Below are positions 37,822-45,538 of a stretch of DNA of 64,000 bases, piece by piece. The stretch comes from a virus. The notes under the pieces were generated by a model. The model made no database searches and was not told the origin of the DNA. It saw only the letters and a list, made by a program, of their open reading frames with translations. The position numbers and the translations under genes were made by a program. Every line of letters begins with the position of its first letter. Position 1 is the first letter of the stretch. Where the stretch lies: the IMG/VR virus record IMGVR_UViG_3300032087_004407, positions 1-64,000 of that record, one strand, 5' to 3'.

Positions 37822-37980
37822 TTACCATTCCACAACTCGGAACCATTCGCCCTTTACGCGCCTATTTAATGGCGTGTAACTTGTCCACTCTTTCAAGGGA
37901 ATCTCTTTGACTGTCCGCACTCCATCAACCCAAGGTCCCATGACCTTAACCGTTTTTTCTTTCATATTCTTATCTCTCAT
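37822..37980 (-). CDS. hypothetical protein, 52 aa
   Basis: MRDKNMKEKTVKVMGPWVDG start set by the promoter. A small beta-rich basic protein ending WFRVVEW. Unknown. Confidence 0.58.
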   Translation of the reverse strand: MRDKNMKEKTVKVMGPWVDGVRTVKEIPLKEWTSYTPLNRRVKGEWFRVVEW

Positions 37981-37990
37981 AACTTCAAAC

Positions 37991-38019
37991 AGTCTATCAC
38001 AATTCTTTTCAAAAGTCAA
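37991..38019 (-). promoter_or_regulatory. minus-strand sigma-70-type promoter
   Basis: TTGACT (38014-38019), 17-bp spacer, TAGACT (37991-37996), ten bases to the ATG at 37980. Nearly identical to the promoter at 37775. Confidence 0.78.
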
Positions 38020-38023
38020 CACT

Positions 38024-38230
38024 TTATTTCATCTTTTTTTTCATGTGGTCAGCCCATTCTTTGGCTCGCCTTTCGCGGTCTGCGATTGCCAACATTGGAA
38101 AATCTTTGTCCTTTTGTGTTGGTGGTAGTGTGAACATTCCGCGTTTGAATTGTTCCCACGTTGGGCGGTCGATTGGGTGAATGTTTTCCCATGCTCGTTT
38201 CAGTTCTTTTCGTTGTTCTATTTCTCTCAT
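38024..38230 (-). CDS. hypothetical basic protein, 68 aa
   Basis: MREIEQRKELKRAWENIHP start in the cassette context. Helical and basic (IADRERRAKEWADHMKKKMK). Unknown. Confidence 0.6.
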   Translation of the reverse strand: MREIEQRKELKRAWENIHPIDRPTWEQFKRGMFTLPPTQKDKDFPMLAIADRERRAKEWADHMKKKMK

Positions 38231-38240
38231 GTCGGTTTCT

Positions 38241-38268
38241 AGTATACAGATTTTTTTGATAAAGTCAA
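38241..38268 (-). promoter_or_regulatory. minus-strand sigma-70-type promoter
   Basis: TTGACT (38263-38268), 16-bp spacer, TATACT (38241-38246), ten bases to the ATG at 38230. Confidence 0.8.
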
Positions 38269-38271
38269 GTC

Positions 38272-38382
38272 TTAAAACGGTATTTTGTTGACTAAAAAGT
38301 CCACCGCTTTTTCGATGAATTCGTTCGTGGCATCAACCGCCTTTTCGATTTTGTCATTTAGAGCGTCTATCACGTTCAACAT
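38272..38382 (-). CDS. small helical protein, 36 aa
   Basis: MLNVIDALNDKIEKAVDATN... is a regular amphipathic helix. Too short for most gene callers, but the leaderless promoter spacing is exact. Unknown. Confidence 0.5.
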   Translation of the reverse strand: MLNVIDALNDKIEKAVDATNEFIEKAVDFLVNKIPF

Positions 38383-38388
38383 GCGTAT

Positions 38389-38417
38389 ATTAAACCACAG
38401 ATTGGCCCGAAAGTCAA
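38389..38417 (-). promoter_or_regulatory. minus-strand sigma-70-type promoter, leaderless
   Basis: TTGACT (38412-38417), 17-bp spacer, TTTAAT (38389-38394), six bases to the ATG at 38382. Confidence 0.75.
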
Positions 38418-38470
38418 GAGTTAATTTCACTTTTTTTTCTTTTTTTTTATCTGATAATGAGACACAGTCT

Positions 38471-38500
38471 CAACGCGGCGGGGCCCCGCCCGAGGGCGGG
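38471..38500. repeat. GGGGCCCC palindrome with flanking GC stem
   Basis: GCGGCGGGGCCCCGCC and a following GGGCGGG-type stem, preceded by AGTCTCAACG as at 31012. It lies just 3' of the SleB-like gene, so it probably ends that message. Confidence 0.55.
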
Positions 38501-38515
38501 TGTGTCAACTACTTT

Positions 38516-39031
38516 TTATAGTTTATAAAAAGCGTGCTGACCGATCACCTTGACTGGCTTCTGTCCTTTTGCCCAGTACGGTTTCTTTTTCATCCACGTT
38601 GCGTGGTAGTGGTTAGCGTAGCCAATGAAGTCACGTGACAAACTCTTGACGTTCTTCGCCACGGTGATGGCGTACTTCGCCTGTGGTGTCTTGAGTAGAT
38701 GCTCAAGATCTTTAACACTCTTGCCATTCCAGCAACTGAACTGCCATTTCTTAAGACAAACTTCTGTTGGTGTTTGTTTACGTTCAAACGCTCGCTGCGC
38801 TATGCACGCACCAACCGCATACATACCAGCCTCACCTTCACCCCTAGCCTCTGCTAGTATAGTGATGGCAACCACCTTAACCTCATGAGTTAACTGATGA
38901 TTTTTATGTGTGTGATTAGCTTGTGCGCTAGTCCACCACAACAAGCAACTGCTTACAGTCAACGCCGTGGCGCAAGTACGTGGCATCTTGTAACCTATCT
39001 TGATTAGCTTCAACAAAACCTTGGGAAACAT
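38516..39031 (-). CDS. SleB-like cell-wall hydrolase (probable endolysin)
   Basis: 171 aa (an internal start at 38986 gives 156). A signal-like N-terminus (TCATALTVSSCLLWWTSAQA) precedes a Hydrolase_2/SleB domain: ITILAEARGEGEAGMYAVGA with the catalytic-type Glu, CIAQRAF, EVCLKKWQFSCWNG, ANHYHATW, and a PYWAKGQKPVKVIGQHAFYKL end. It would cleave peptidoglycan glycan strands; the signal would send it to the periplasm by Sec. An endolysin role is inferred. Confidence 0.8.
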   Translation of the reverse strand: MFPKVLLKLIKIGYKMPRTCATALTVSSCLLWWTSAQANHTHKNHQLTHEVKVVAITILAEARGEGEAGMYAVGACIAQRAFERKQTPTEVCLKKWQFSCWNGKSVKDLEHLLKTPQAKYAITVAKNVKSLSRDFIGYANHYHATWMKKKPYWAKGQKPVKVIGQHAFYKL

Positions 39032-39123
39032 AGTAATTCTTTTTTTTAAGTTTATGATTTTTTTTATCTACTAAAGCGAAGGCGGGAATGTCTCCGCTTA
39101 CCATTGTCAACAACCAACCGAGG

Positions 39124-39345
39124 TCAGAGGATGTCGTCATCCTCCTCCTCGTCGTCGGTGTACTCGTCGTATAGCTCGCGGAAGGCGGGAGACAATGCGC
39201 TCATGTCGCAAGTGTTCTCGTCGCGCTCGTCGAACCAATCGTCATCTGGCGTAGTGCCAAGAATGTCGCGTTCGCAATCTACCTCGTCCTGTGTCGCGTA
39301 CGTCACGGCGAAGTCCTCGATGGGGTCAATGTTATAGTCGTCCAT
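39124..39345 (-). CDS. highly acidic protein, 73 aa
   Basis: The promoter sets the start at MDDYNIDPIEDF. About a third Asp/Glu with an acidic end (YDEYTDDEEEDDDIL), the composition of DNA-mimic proteins, though no specific match. Unknown. Confidence 0.6.
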   Translation of the reverse strand: MDDYNIDPIEDFAVTYATQDEVDCERDILGTTPDDDWFDERDENTCDMSALSPAFRELYDEYTDDEEEDDDIL

Positions 39346-39355
39346 AACTTCGTTT

Positions 39356-39384
39356 AATGTACCAGAAAAATTGTCCATTGTCAA
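39356..39384 (-). promoter_or_regulatory. minus-strand sigma-70-type promoter
   Basis: TTGACA (39379-39384), 17-bp spacer, TACATT (39356-39361), ten bases to the ATG at 39345. Confidence 0.72.
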
Positions 39385-39394
39385 CCTTTTATTT

Positions 39395-39568
39395 TTATTC
39401 TTCCAAGTATTTCACGCAGTCCTCAACAGACCAATCGTTTCTCATGGCCCATTCAACCGCACCTTCAACGTCGCAGTATTGGCGCACTTCGTCGCACACC
39501 AAAGACTCAACTTCAGCCAAGAACTTCTGGGAGTTCAACTCGTTCATCGTATGTGGATTATCTCTCAT
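39395..39568 (-). CDS. hypothetical acidic protein, 57 aa
   Basis: MRDNPHTMNELNSQKFLAEV start in the cassette context. The VEGAVEWAMRNDWSVEDCVKYL segment echoes the GLEDAI-type helix. Unknown. Confidence 0.6.
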   Translation of the reverse strand: MRDNPHTMNELNSQKFLAEVESLVCDEVRQYCDVEGAVEWAMRNDWSVEDCVKYLEE

Positions 39569-39578
39569 AACGGGAATC

Positions 39579-39606
39579 AGTATATCAGATTTTTTTTAAA
39601 AGTCAA
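39579..39606 (-). promoter_or_regulatory. minus-strand sigma-70-type promoter
   Basis: TTGACT (39601-39606), 16-bp spacer, TATACT (39579-39584), ten bases to the ATG at 39568. Confidence 0.8.
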
Positions 39607-39622
39607 CCTTTTTTTAGTTTTT

Positions 39623-39805
39623 TTATCCCCAGTCGCCTTGCTGGCGGCGCTTTTGGGTGAACCAGAACATTTCCGCATTAGCTTTGCGCTTGCGCTCAGC
39701 TAGCTCGACCTCCTGTGCCTCGATGGCATCATTCTGCCACTCATCACACATTGCATTCAACTCGAAGATCTCTTCACAACTCAGGTTATCAAACGTAGTA
39801 TTCAT
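39623..39805 (-). CDS. hypothetical helical protein, 60 aa
   Basis: MNTTFDNLSCEEIFELNAMC start; helical, with a Lys/Arg-rich end. Promoter-like TTGACT and TTTAAT lie about 45-70 bp upstream on the minus strand, so it has a real leader, unlike its neighbours. Confidence 0.55.
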   Translation of the reverse strand: MNTTFDNLSCEEIFELNAMCDEWQNDAIEAQEVELAERKRKANAEMFWFTQKRRQQGDWG

Positions 39806-40164
39806 TTTTTTATTCGTTAGGCGGTGGGCTTTCCCTCACTCGCTGGAAACATTAAACCATGGATTGAGGAAAAAGTCAACACCTAAAACAACTTTTTTTT
39901 ATTTTTTTTTCGTGCGTCGCAGAGCACGTGCCGTGCCAACACACCCCGTTTTTTCAAAAAAATTGACGCGTCAGGTGGGGCTACGCAGGGGTACGGCCTA
40001 TTTTTCAATATCGACTAGAGTTTCCCACAAACCAAATAAATCTAAACAAAAAAAATAACCCAGCCCAAATCCCCAGAAACCAATTAAATAAATTAAAAAA
40101 TAAAAAGGAAACAACCCGCCGCGAATACTCTAGAATTTCATATTTTTAAATATATTATTAAATT
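39806..40164. other. intergenic region, divergent genes
   Basis: It holds the minus-strand promoter for the 39623 gene (about 39850-39880), a T-rich stretch, a GC patch (GCACGTGCCGTGCC), and then a return to A+T-rich sequence before the HNH gene. I see no gene in it. Confidence 0.5.
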
Positions 40165-40872
40165 ATGGATTGTAAAACTTGTAAAACGTGTGGAGTAGAA
40201 AAATCATTAAGTGAATTTTATAAAAGTAAAAAGTATAAAAATACTCAGTATTATAACTCTTACTGCAAATCATGTAACAGCAAACAAAAACAACAATATT
40301 ATCAAAAAAAAAGAGAAGCAATACTAGCCCGCCAGAAAGAATATGCTGCCGATCCTAAAAATAAAGAGGCAAAACTAGCCTACATGAAGGAATATAACGC
40401 TGATCCCAAAAACAAAGAAAGGCGAAAGAAATATGACGCTGACCCTAAAAACAGAGAAAAAATAAGGGTGCAGCAAAGAAAATGGCACAAAGAAAGAAGA
40501 CAATCTGATCCTTTGTATAAGTTAGTATGCAACATAAGAACTCGCATTAGCGTAAGTATCACAAATGCAGGATTCAAAAAAAACAGCAAAACACACAAAA
40601 TTTTAAATTGTTCTTTTGAAGAATTTATGTCACACCTTGAAAAACAATTTAACTCAGGAATAACATGGGAAAATTATGGAAAATGGCATTTAGATCATAT
40701 TGTGCCTGTATCATTAGCTTCTACAGAAGAAGAAATAATAAAACTAAATTATTATAAAAACTTTCAACCTATGTGGGGTCCAGAAAATGAATCTAAAAGC
40801 AATAAAATTATGCATGAAATGATAACCCCTGAACTACAAGAAAAATACAAAGAAATACTACAAAGAGTTTAA
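40165..40872 (+). CDS. HNH endonuclease-like protein with internal repeats
   Basis: 235 aa. N-terminal zinc site (CKTCGVEKSLSEFY...YCKSC), a basic middle with three YxADPKNKE-type repeats (residues about 59-95), and a C-terminal HNH module: WHLDHIVPVSLA with KNFQPMWGPENESKSNK. Typical of free-standing phage HNH homing-type nucleases. It begins where base composition changes. Confidence 0.8.
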   Translation: MDCKTCKTCGVEKSLSEFYKSKKYKNTQYYNSYCKSCNSKQKQQYYQKKREAILARQKEYAADPKNKEAKLAYMKEYNADPKNKERRKKYDADPKNREKIRVQQRKWHKERRQSDPLYKLVCNIRTRISVSITNAGFKKNSKTHKILNCSFEEFMSHLEKQFNSGITWENYGKWHLDHIVPVSLASTEEEIIKLNYYKNFQPMWGPENESKSNKIMHEMITPELQEKYKEILQRV

Positions 40873-40909
40873 TTGTAGAAATTAACAACTTTTCAATATA
40901 TTATTTTCT

Positions 40910-41269
40910 ATGTCAGATAAATGTTTTGAATGTGGCGCTCCCGCAGAATGTAATCATCATGTTGTACCAAGAAGCCTTGGAGGAACTCAAACAATACCAT
41001 TGTGTTTAGTTTGTCACGGAAAAATACATGATAAAGATTTTGTTAAAGCAAAGCGACTGCAAAAAATAGGGTTCGCTAAGGCAAAGGCAGCAGGCAAACA
41101 TATAGGCAGATTTTCATCTACCAATGAAGCCCAGGATCGTGAAATAGTTAAAAGATATCAAGACGGCGAAACTTATGAGGAAATTGGGAAAAAATTCAAC
41201 ATTAGTCGTATGAGTATTTGGCGCAGACTAAAAAAAGCAAATGCAATAAAAGATTCGCAACCTGCGTAA
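40910..41269 (+). CDS. HNH-like zinc protein with resolvase-type HTH
   Basis: 119 aa. CFECGAPAECNHHVVPRSLGG then PLCLVCHGKIH gives an HNH-type zinc fold; a linker GRFSSTNEAQDREIV and a helix-turn-helix (YEEIGKKFNISRMSIWRRLKK) like that of Hin/resolvase C-termini follow. The combination suggests a DNA-binding homing nuclease or regulator. Confidence 0.72.
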   Translation: MSDKCFECGAPAECNHHVVPRSLGGTQTIPLCLVCHGKIHDKDFVKAKRLQKIGFAKAKAAGKHIGRFSSTNEAQDREIVKRYQDGETYEEIGKKFNISRMSIWRRLKKANAIKDSQPA

Positions 41270-41311
41270 AAAACAACACGCAAAACTTCAAAAACCCCAG
41301 TAAAATTCACT

Positions 41312-41327
41312 TGGCACAATATTTGCT
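41312..41327 (+). promoter_or_regulatory. sigma-54-type promoter for amtB
   Basis: TGGCAC-AATAT-TTGCT: GG and GC are 10 bp apart, an exact -24/-12 match. A start about 12 bases later would be 4-5 bases before the amtB ATG. Sigma-54 with NtrC control is the usual regulation of bacterial ammonium transporters. Confidence 0.78.
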
Positions 41328-41341
41328 AGTATATTTTGCAT

Positions 41342-42556
41342 ATGACTGAGCTAAAATTCATGGTAGATAATCTTTGGATATTAATCTCTGCATTATTGGT
41401 ATTTATAATGCATCTAGGATTTTCTACTTTAGAAGTCGGACTAACAAGACAAAAAAATACCGTCAATGTTTTGTTTAAGAATATGTTTATTATAAGCATC
41501 GGGTTAATTACATACGCGCTTGTAGGTTTTAATACTATGTATCCTGGTGAATTTAATAACATATTAAGTATCGGCGGTCCAATAGGATTTGTTGATGCAA
41601 CTAAAAATCTAACCCATGAATATGGTGATTATACATATTACAGTGATTTTCTGTTTCAAGCAATGTTTGCAGCCACAGGAGCAACAATTGTATCTGGAGC
41701 AGTAGCTGAACGAGTAAAATTAAGTAGTTTTCTTATTTTTGCTGCGTTGTTAGTAGGATTAGCATATCCCATTGCAGGAGCATGGAAATGGGGTGGAGGA
41801 TTTTTAGATGATATGAATTTTTATGATTTCGCGGGCAGCTCTGTAGTTCACGCTTTTGGAGGATTCGCGGCTTTAGCGTGTGCGTGGCTTTTGGGTGCGC
41901 GTGCAGATAAGTATAAAAATAATAAAATAAACGCTCTCAACGGTCATTCTATGCCATTAGTGGCTATCGGAGTGTTCTTGTTGTGGTTTGGATGGTATGG
42001 ATTTAATGGTGGCAGTGTTTTATCTGCTGATCCAGCTTCTGTTTCTTTTGTTTTTGTTACAACTTCATTGTCTGCAGCATGTGGAGTATTATCTGCAATG
42101 TTTATTTCATGGTTTAAAAACAAAAAACCAGATTATACTATCACAGCTAATGGTGCATTAGCAGGTTTAGTAGGTATAACGGCAGGTGCAGATGTTGTTT
42201 CTATATGGTCTGCATGTGCAATCGGATCAATCTCAGGTATACTACTTGTTTTTGGCAGTGATTTAATAGAAAAAATCTTAAAAATTGATGATCCAGTTGG
42301 TGCAATTACTGTTCATGGTATTTGCGGCGTTTGGGGAACAATCGCGGTTGGTATTTTCAGTGCTGAACACAGCATTTTAATACAAACTGCAGGATCATTG
42401 ATAATCAGTGTGTTTGCTTTTGTTTTTTCTTTTGTTGTTTTTGGTGCCCTCAAGAAAACTTTGGGTGTCAGAATCAATGGCGAGCTAGAACAAAAAGGTT
42501 TAGACATACTAGAACATGGTCATACAGCTTACCCCGACTTCCAAACAAGCTCGTAA
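41342..42556 (+). CDS. amtB: ammonium transporter Amt
   Basis: 404 aa with about 11 membrane spans. It conducts ammonium across the inner membrane. Family marks are FSTLEVGLTRQKNTVNVLFKN, FQAMFAATGATIVSGAVAER, FAGSSVVHAFGGFAALACAW with the first pore His, GWYGFNGGS, and DDPVGAITVHGICGVWGT with the second pore His. No signal peptide in excess of the first span. The start at 41342 follows the sigma-54 spacing. No PII (glnK) gene is adjacent. Confidence 0.95.
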   Translation: MTELKFMVDNLWILISALLVFIMHLGFSTLEVGLTRQKNTVNVLFKNMFIISIGLITYALVGFNTMYPGEFNNILSIGGPIGFVDATKNLTHEYGDYTYYSDFLFQAMFAATGATIVSGAVAERVKLSSFLIFAALLVGLAYPIAGAWKWGGGFLDDMNFYDFAGSSVVHAFGGFAALACAWLLGARADKYKNNKINALNGHSMPLVAIGVFLLWFGWYGFNGGSVLSADPASVSFVFVTTSLSAACGVLSAMFISWFKNKKPDYTITANGALAGLVGITAGADVVSIWSACAIGSISGILLVFGSDLIEKILKIDDPVGAITVHGICGVWGTIAVGIFSAEHSILIQTAGSLIISVFAFVFSFVVFGALKKTLGVRINGELEQKGLDILEHGHTAYPDFQTSS

Positions 42557-42573
42557 TTGTTACAGTGTGTCAA

Positions 42574-42597
42574 AGGGGGCGCTTTTAGCGCCCTCTT
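42574..42597. terminator. bidirectional terminator
   Basis: GGGCGC-TTTTA-GCGCCC with A-rich left and T-rich right flanks between convergent amtB and the cytidylyltransferase-like gene. Confidence 0.75.
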
Positions 42598-43013
42598 ATT
42601 AACCAACTGCTACTTTGTACTTTTTCCCCCAAGCCATAAACAGATGTTATACCCAATTCTTCACATATTTTATGTTCTGGAGTATTTTCGCCATTGGTAC
42701 GATCACCACCATTGCAAAACATAATTTCTTGGTATGTGTTTTTTTGATTATCATAAATATTTTGTAATGTACGACACACAGTATCATCGGTATCTGCACA
42801 CGGTATAACTTTGTCAACACAATAAATAGATTCTACAATACGCATTCTTTCTGCAAATGGCATAAATGGCTTGCCTTTTTTACGAATTAAAAATTGGTCA
42901 TTGTTCACAATGACAAAAAGACGGTAGGCTAGTGATTTCGCGCGTTCAAACAATTCTAAATGACCAACATGCAACGGATCAAATCCGCCACTTACTATAG
43001 AAAGTTTGATCAT
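42585..43013 (-). CDS. cytidylyltransferase-like nucleotidyltransferase
   Basis: 142 aa. SGGFDPLHVGHLELFERAK carries the HxGH motif (HVGH), and RKKGKPFMPFAERMRIVESI and SSSWLIRGR (in place of ISSTxIR) complete a TagD/RfaE-C-type fold. It transfers a nucleotide to a phosphorylated alcohol or sugar; the substrate cannot be told. The stop lies in the terminator. Confidence 0.8.
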   Translation of the reverse strand: MIKLSIVSGGFDPLHVGHLELFERAKSLAYRLFVIVNNDQFLIRKKGKPFMPFAERMRIVESIYCVDKVIPCADTDDTVCRTLQNIYDNQKNTYQEIMFCNGGDRTNGENTPEHKICEELGITSVYGLGEKVQSSSWLIRGR

Positions 43014-43120
43014 TTAGGTTTTAAATCTTTATAAGCATATTTTGGTTTGATAAAAATGTCTTCTTGTAAATCTTCTTTGCTCTTTACGCCTAATATCTTT
43101 TTTAAAAGTTTAAATACCAT
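43010..43120 (-). CDS. small basic protein, 36 aa
   Basis: MVFKLLKKILGVKSKEDLQE start; basic. Overlaps both neighbouring genes by a few bases, as the others in this cluster do. Unknown. Confidence 0.45.
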   Translation of the reverse strand: MVFKLLKKILGVKSKEDLQEDIFIKPKYAYKDLKPK

Positions 43121-43578
43121 ATGCTTTCCTTTTGTTTTTTTGATAAATTTAAATAATCGCCGCCGTCTGGCTCAAAAAATAATATTTCGTCATCATTTCC
43201 TATAACCATATTGATTGCATGTGCAGATCTTGCAGAATTATTATAAGACATAACACCAACAGCTACAGCTTCTGCATCAGTAGCATTTTTATTTTCAGAA
43301 TTAAATGTTTGTTTAAAAGCAAGTGAGTTTTCGCGGGCATGGAGAATGTTTAAAAATGTTTTAAAAGTTTGTGAAAAGTTATCGCAATCCCAATTTGTGC
43401 GCCATTTAGTAACTCCAGCAAAAGACAGCCACTTATAATATGCTGGATACGCTTCTTTTTTCAGCCAGTCAGTGTCTAAAACAACATATGACTTATCATT
43501 CAAGTGAATACTACATTCTTCACTAAAATTTTGTGCTTCTAATAATTTTTTTAGTTTTGTTTTTGTATAAGTTATCAT
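43102..43578 (-). CDS. papain/transglutaminase-like fold protein
   Basis: 158 aa. WDCDNFSQTFKTFLN (Cys), SARSAHAINMVIG (His) and ILFFEPDGGDYLNL (acid) follow a Cys-His-Asp order seen in a phage family of transglutaminase-like proteins. A peptidase or crosslinking role is possible. Confidence 0.55.
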   Translation of the reverse strand: MITYTKTKLKKLLEAQNFSEECSIHLNDKSYVVLDTDWLKKEAYPAYYKWLSFAGVTKWRTNWDCDNFSQTFKTFLNILHARENSLAFKQTFNSENKNATDAEAVAVGVMSYNNSARSAHAINMVIGNDDEILFFEPDGGDYLNLSKKQKESIWYLNF

Positions 43579-44339
43579 ATCATGTTAAGTTTCTTTTTTG
43601 CTTGATTAATACGCCAACGATCTTTTTCGTCTAAATTGCCTTTTAAATGATTGTCTATTTGAGCCAGCATAGGGCTTTTCTCGCCTTGATGGTCGTTTCG
43701 GATACTCTGTATACCTTTTACTAATTTAAGCAGCGTAGAAGTAGCTCCAGAGGCTGGCATTGCAAAAGGCGCGATTACTCCTGTTACTTTGATAGCAACA
43801 CCCGCAAGTCCGATTAATATTACACCACCAACAATCCAATATACTTTTTGCATCAAGCTTTGGTATTTAGTAGCCATCAATGCATTTTCTTGATTGGTAG
43901 CTTCTAATTTTGCTTGTGCAGAAGATAATTTACTTTCTAGCAGTTTGTTTTGATTTTGTACCGCGACTAACTGTGAGTCAAGTTGTTGTAATAACTTTTG
44001 ACCTTCTTTTTCTTGCTTTGGATCTTCAGATAACAAGTCGTCTACTACTTTAGTGGACTTTATTGCATTTTCTGCTTGTGGAGGCCCTAAGGCAGTAATT
44101 CCACGAGTAGTCATTTGTTTTGCTACTTGTGAATGTTTTGAAGGAGTTGGATCTTTTTGTAACGCTTGATCTGCAGCATATACAAAAGTTCTGCCGCTTT
44201 CAATTTCTTTTTCTTTGTTTTTGTCTATATTTTGACTTATGCCTGTAACAACATCTTTTTGTTTATTAAACTTGCCCAACGGAGTCGAACAACCAGCCGC
44301 GATTAATGCTACACAAACATATGTAATTTTATTGGACAT
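43575..44339 (-). CDS. lipoprotein with coiled coil and membrane span
   Basis: 254 aa from ATG 44339, which gives a lipobox (VCVALIAAGC). A long coiled coil (about 105-155, LLEDSK...QNKLLESKLSSAQAKLEA) leads to a hydrophobic span (VYWIVGGVILIGLAGVAIK). Dual anchoring suggests an envelope-spanning protein, in principle spanin-like. The start overlaps the tubulin-like gene. Confidence 0.6.
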   Translation of the reverse strand: MSNKITYVCVALIAAGCSTPLGKFNKQKDVVTGISQNIDKNKEKEIESGRTFVYAADQALQKDPTPSKHSQVAKQMTTRGITALGPPQAENAIKSTKVVDDLLSEDPKQEKEGQKLLQQLDSQLVAVQNQNKLLESKLSSAQAKLEATNQENALMATKYQSLMQKVYWIVGGVILIGLAGVAIKVTGVIAPFAMPASGATSTLLKLVKGIQSIRNDHQGEKSPMLAQIDNHLKGNLDEKDRWRINQAKKKLNMI

Positions 44340-45447
44340 ACTCTTTGGGAACCCATTGAGCAAAGTCAAACCATTCTTTTGCTGGCTTTAGTCCGCCAAT
44401 TACAGTATATACTGCAATTCCTGGTTTGTTCGACGTATAAATACCACGATGAACCATACTATCTTTTTCCAACAACCTGTTAAGTTGTTCAAAGCCATGT
44501 TCTAACGCTTCTTGTGGTACGTTATCCATCAATTCATTATTTACTACCATCACACAAGCTGCTACATTGCCAGTAGAAATATCTGCACCTGCTAAAATAT
44601 TACGTTTTAAATTGTCACGTATTGCTTTGCTGATGTCTGTATCGTTTGCTTGCTCTGTTTTGATTGGTGTAGCTCCAAAAGTGATAATTCCAGAATTTAA
44701 TACTGTGTCAAGGTCTGCCTTGTCAAAAGTAGTATACGAGCTATCTTGTGCAGAAATCTTATTAAACAAGTGAAACAGCGAACAAACACTATTGTTGGCT
44801 GTACTCCAAAATTTATTAACAGATAATCCTGGATATAATTGTTTTATTTTTTCATTGTTCAAAACAATAAGTGGTGATAAAATACCATCTTTGGCATATT
44901 CAACCACTTTTTGCATTGTTCTTTTTGTATTTTTCGCCACTTGGTTTCCTTCTGCATTGGTTGGCAAAGCAGAAATAAAACCTACTGTGGCATCAGTATT
45001 TTCTTGTGCAATTTTAAATACTACTGGCGCTCCTCCTGCGCCTGTGCCACCTCCCGCACCAGCACAGACCAGCACTCGATCATATGTTGTGCCTAATTTT
45101 GCACGAAAAAAGTCACAAATCTCTTCTGAGTTTTCTTGGAAAATTCTTTCTGCGGTTTCAGGATCTTTACCTGCCCCACCATGGTCGAGTAGCAATTTTC
45201 TGTCCTCGGGGATATTGATATATTTTAAATCCTGCTTTGCGGTATTAATTACGCAAACTCTTCTGTATCCTAAATTCCAGAACGTTTCTGCTATTCTAGA
45301 TCCACCTTGACCCACGCCAATAATTGCAAATTTGTAAGCACCCTCAAATTCGTCCTCAATTTCTTGAGTTTGAGCGTTTTCGTCGGGCATGGGAATGTCT
45401 GGCAAATCAATTCCAATATCATCTATGTTTGAAATATCGTCTTCCAT
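44329..45447 (-). CDS. tubulin/FtsZ-superfamily GTPase
   Basis: 372 aa from ATG 45447 (the upstream in-frame extension has membrane-like shadow sequence). An acidic 38-residue N-terminal tail precedes FAIIGVGQGGSRIAETF (residues 40-56), VINTAKQDL, and the tubulin signature CAGAGGGTGAGGAP (residues 128-141, GGGTGAG), then ISALPTNAEGNQVAKNTKR. Phage tubulins (PhuZ) form filaments that position DNA or the phage nucleus. This one looks closer to FtsZ in its GTP loop. Cytoplasmic. Confidence 0.88.
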   Translation of the reverse strand: MEDDISNIDDIGIDLPDIPMPDENAQTQEIEDEFEGAYKFAIIGVGQGGSRIAETFWNLGYRRVCVINTAKQDLKYINIPEDRKLLLDHGGAGKDPETAERIFQENSEEICDFFRAKLGTTYDRVLVCAGAGGGTGAGGAPVVFKIAQENTDATVGFISALPTNAEGNQVAKNTKRTMQKVVEYAKDGILSPLIVLNNEKIKQLYPGLSVNKFWSTANNSVCSLFHLFNKISAQDSSYTTFDKADLDTVLNSGIITFGATPIKTEQANDTDISKAIRDNLKRNILAGADISTGNVAACVMVVNNELMDNVPQEALEHGFEQLNRLLEKDSMVHRGIYTSNKPGIAVYTVIGGLKPAKEWFDFAQWVPKEYVQ

Positions 45448-45495
45448 GATATATATTATTACACATAATACTAAATTTTTCAAAAAATAAAAAAA

Positions 45496-45510
45496 TATGT
45501 GTATACTACA
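45496..45510 (+). promoter_or_regulatory. putative late-type promoter element
   Basis: TATGTGTATACTACA lies upstream of the 45539 gene without a TTGACA. It resembles AGTGTATATATAAT upstream of the tail tube gene and AGTGTAATATATTAT before the PhoH-like gene. Confidence 0.4.
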
Positions 45511-45538
45511 TTTAGGGTCCAACCAACAATAATATACT

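Noticed and set aside
38928-39140. Minus-strand 70-codon frame before the SleB-like gene
   Set aside because: It overlaps the ends of two better supported genes and has no promoter of its own.
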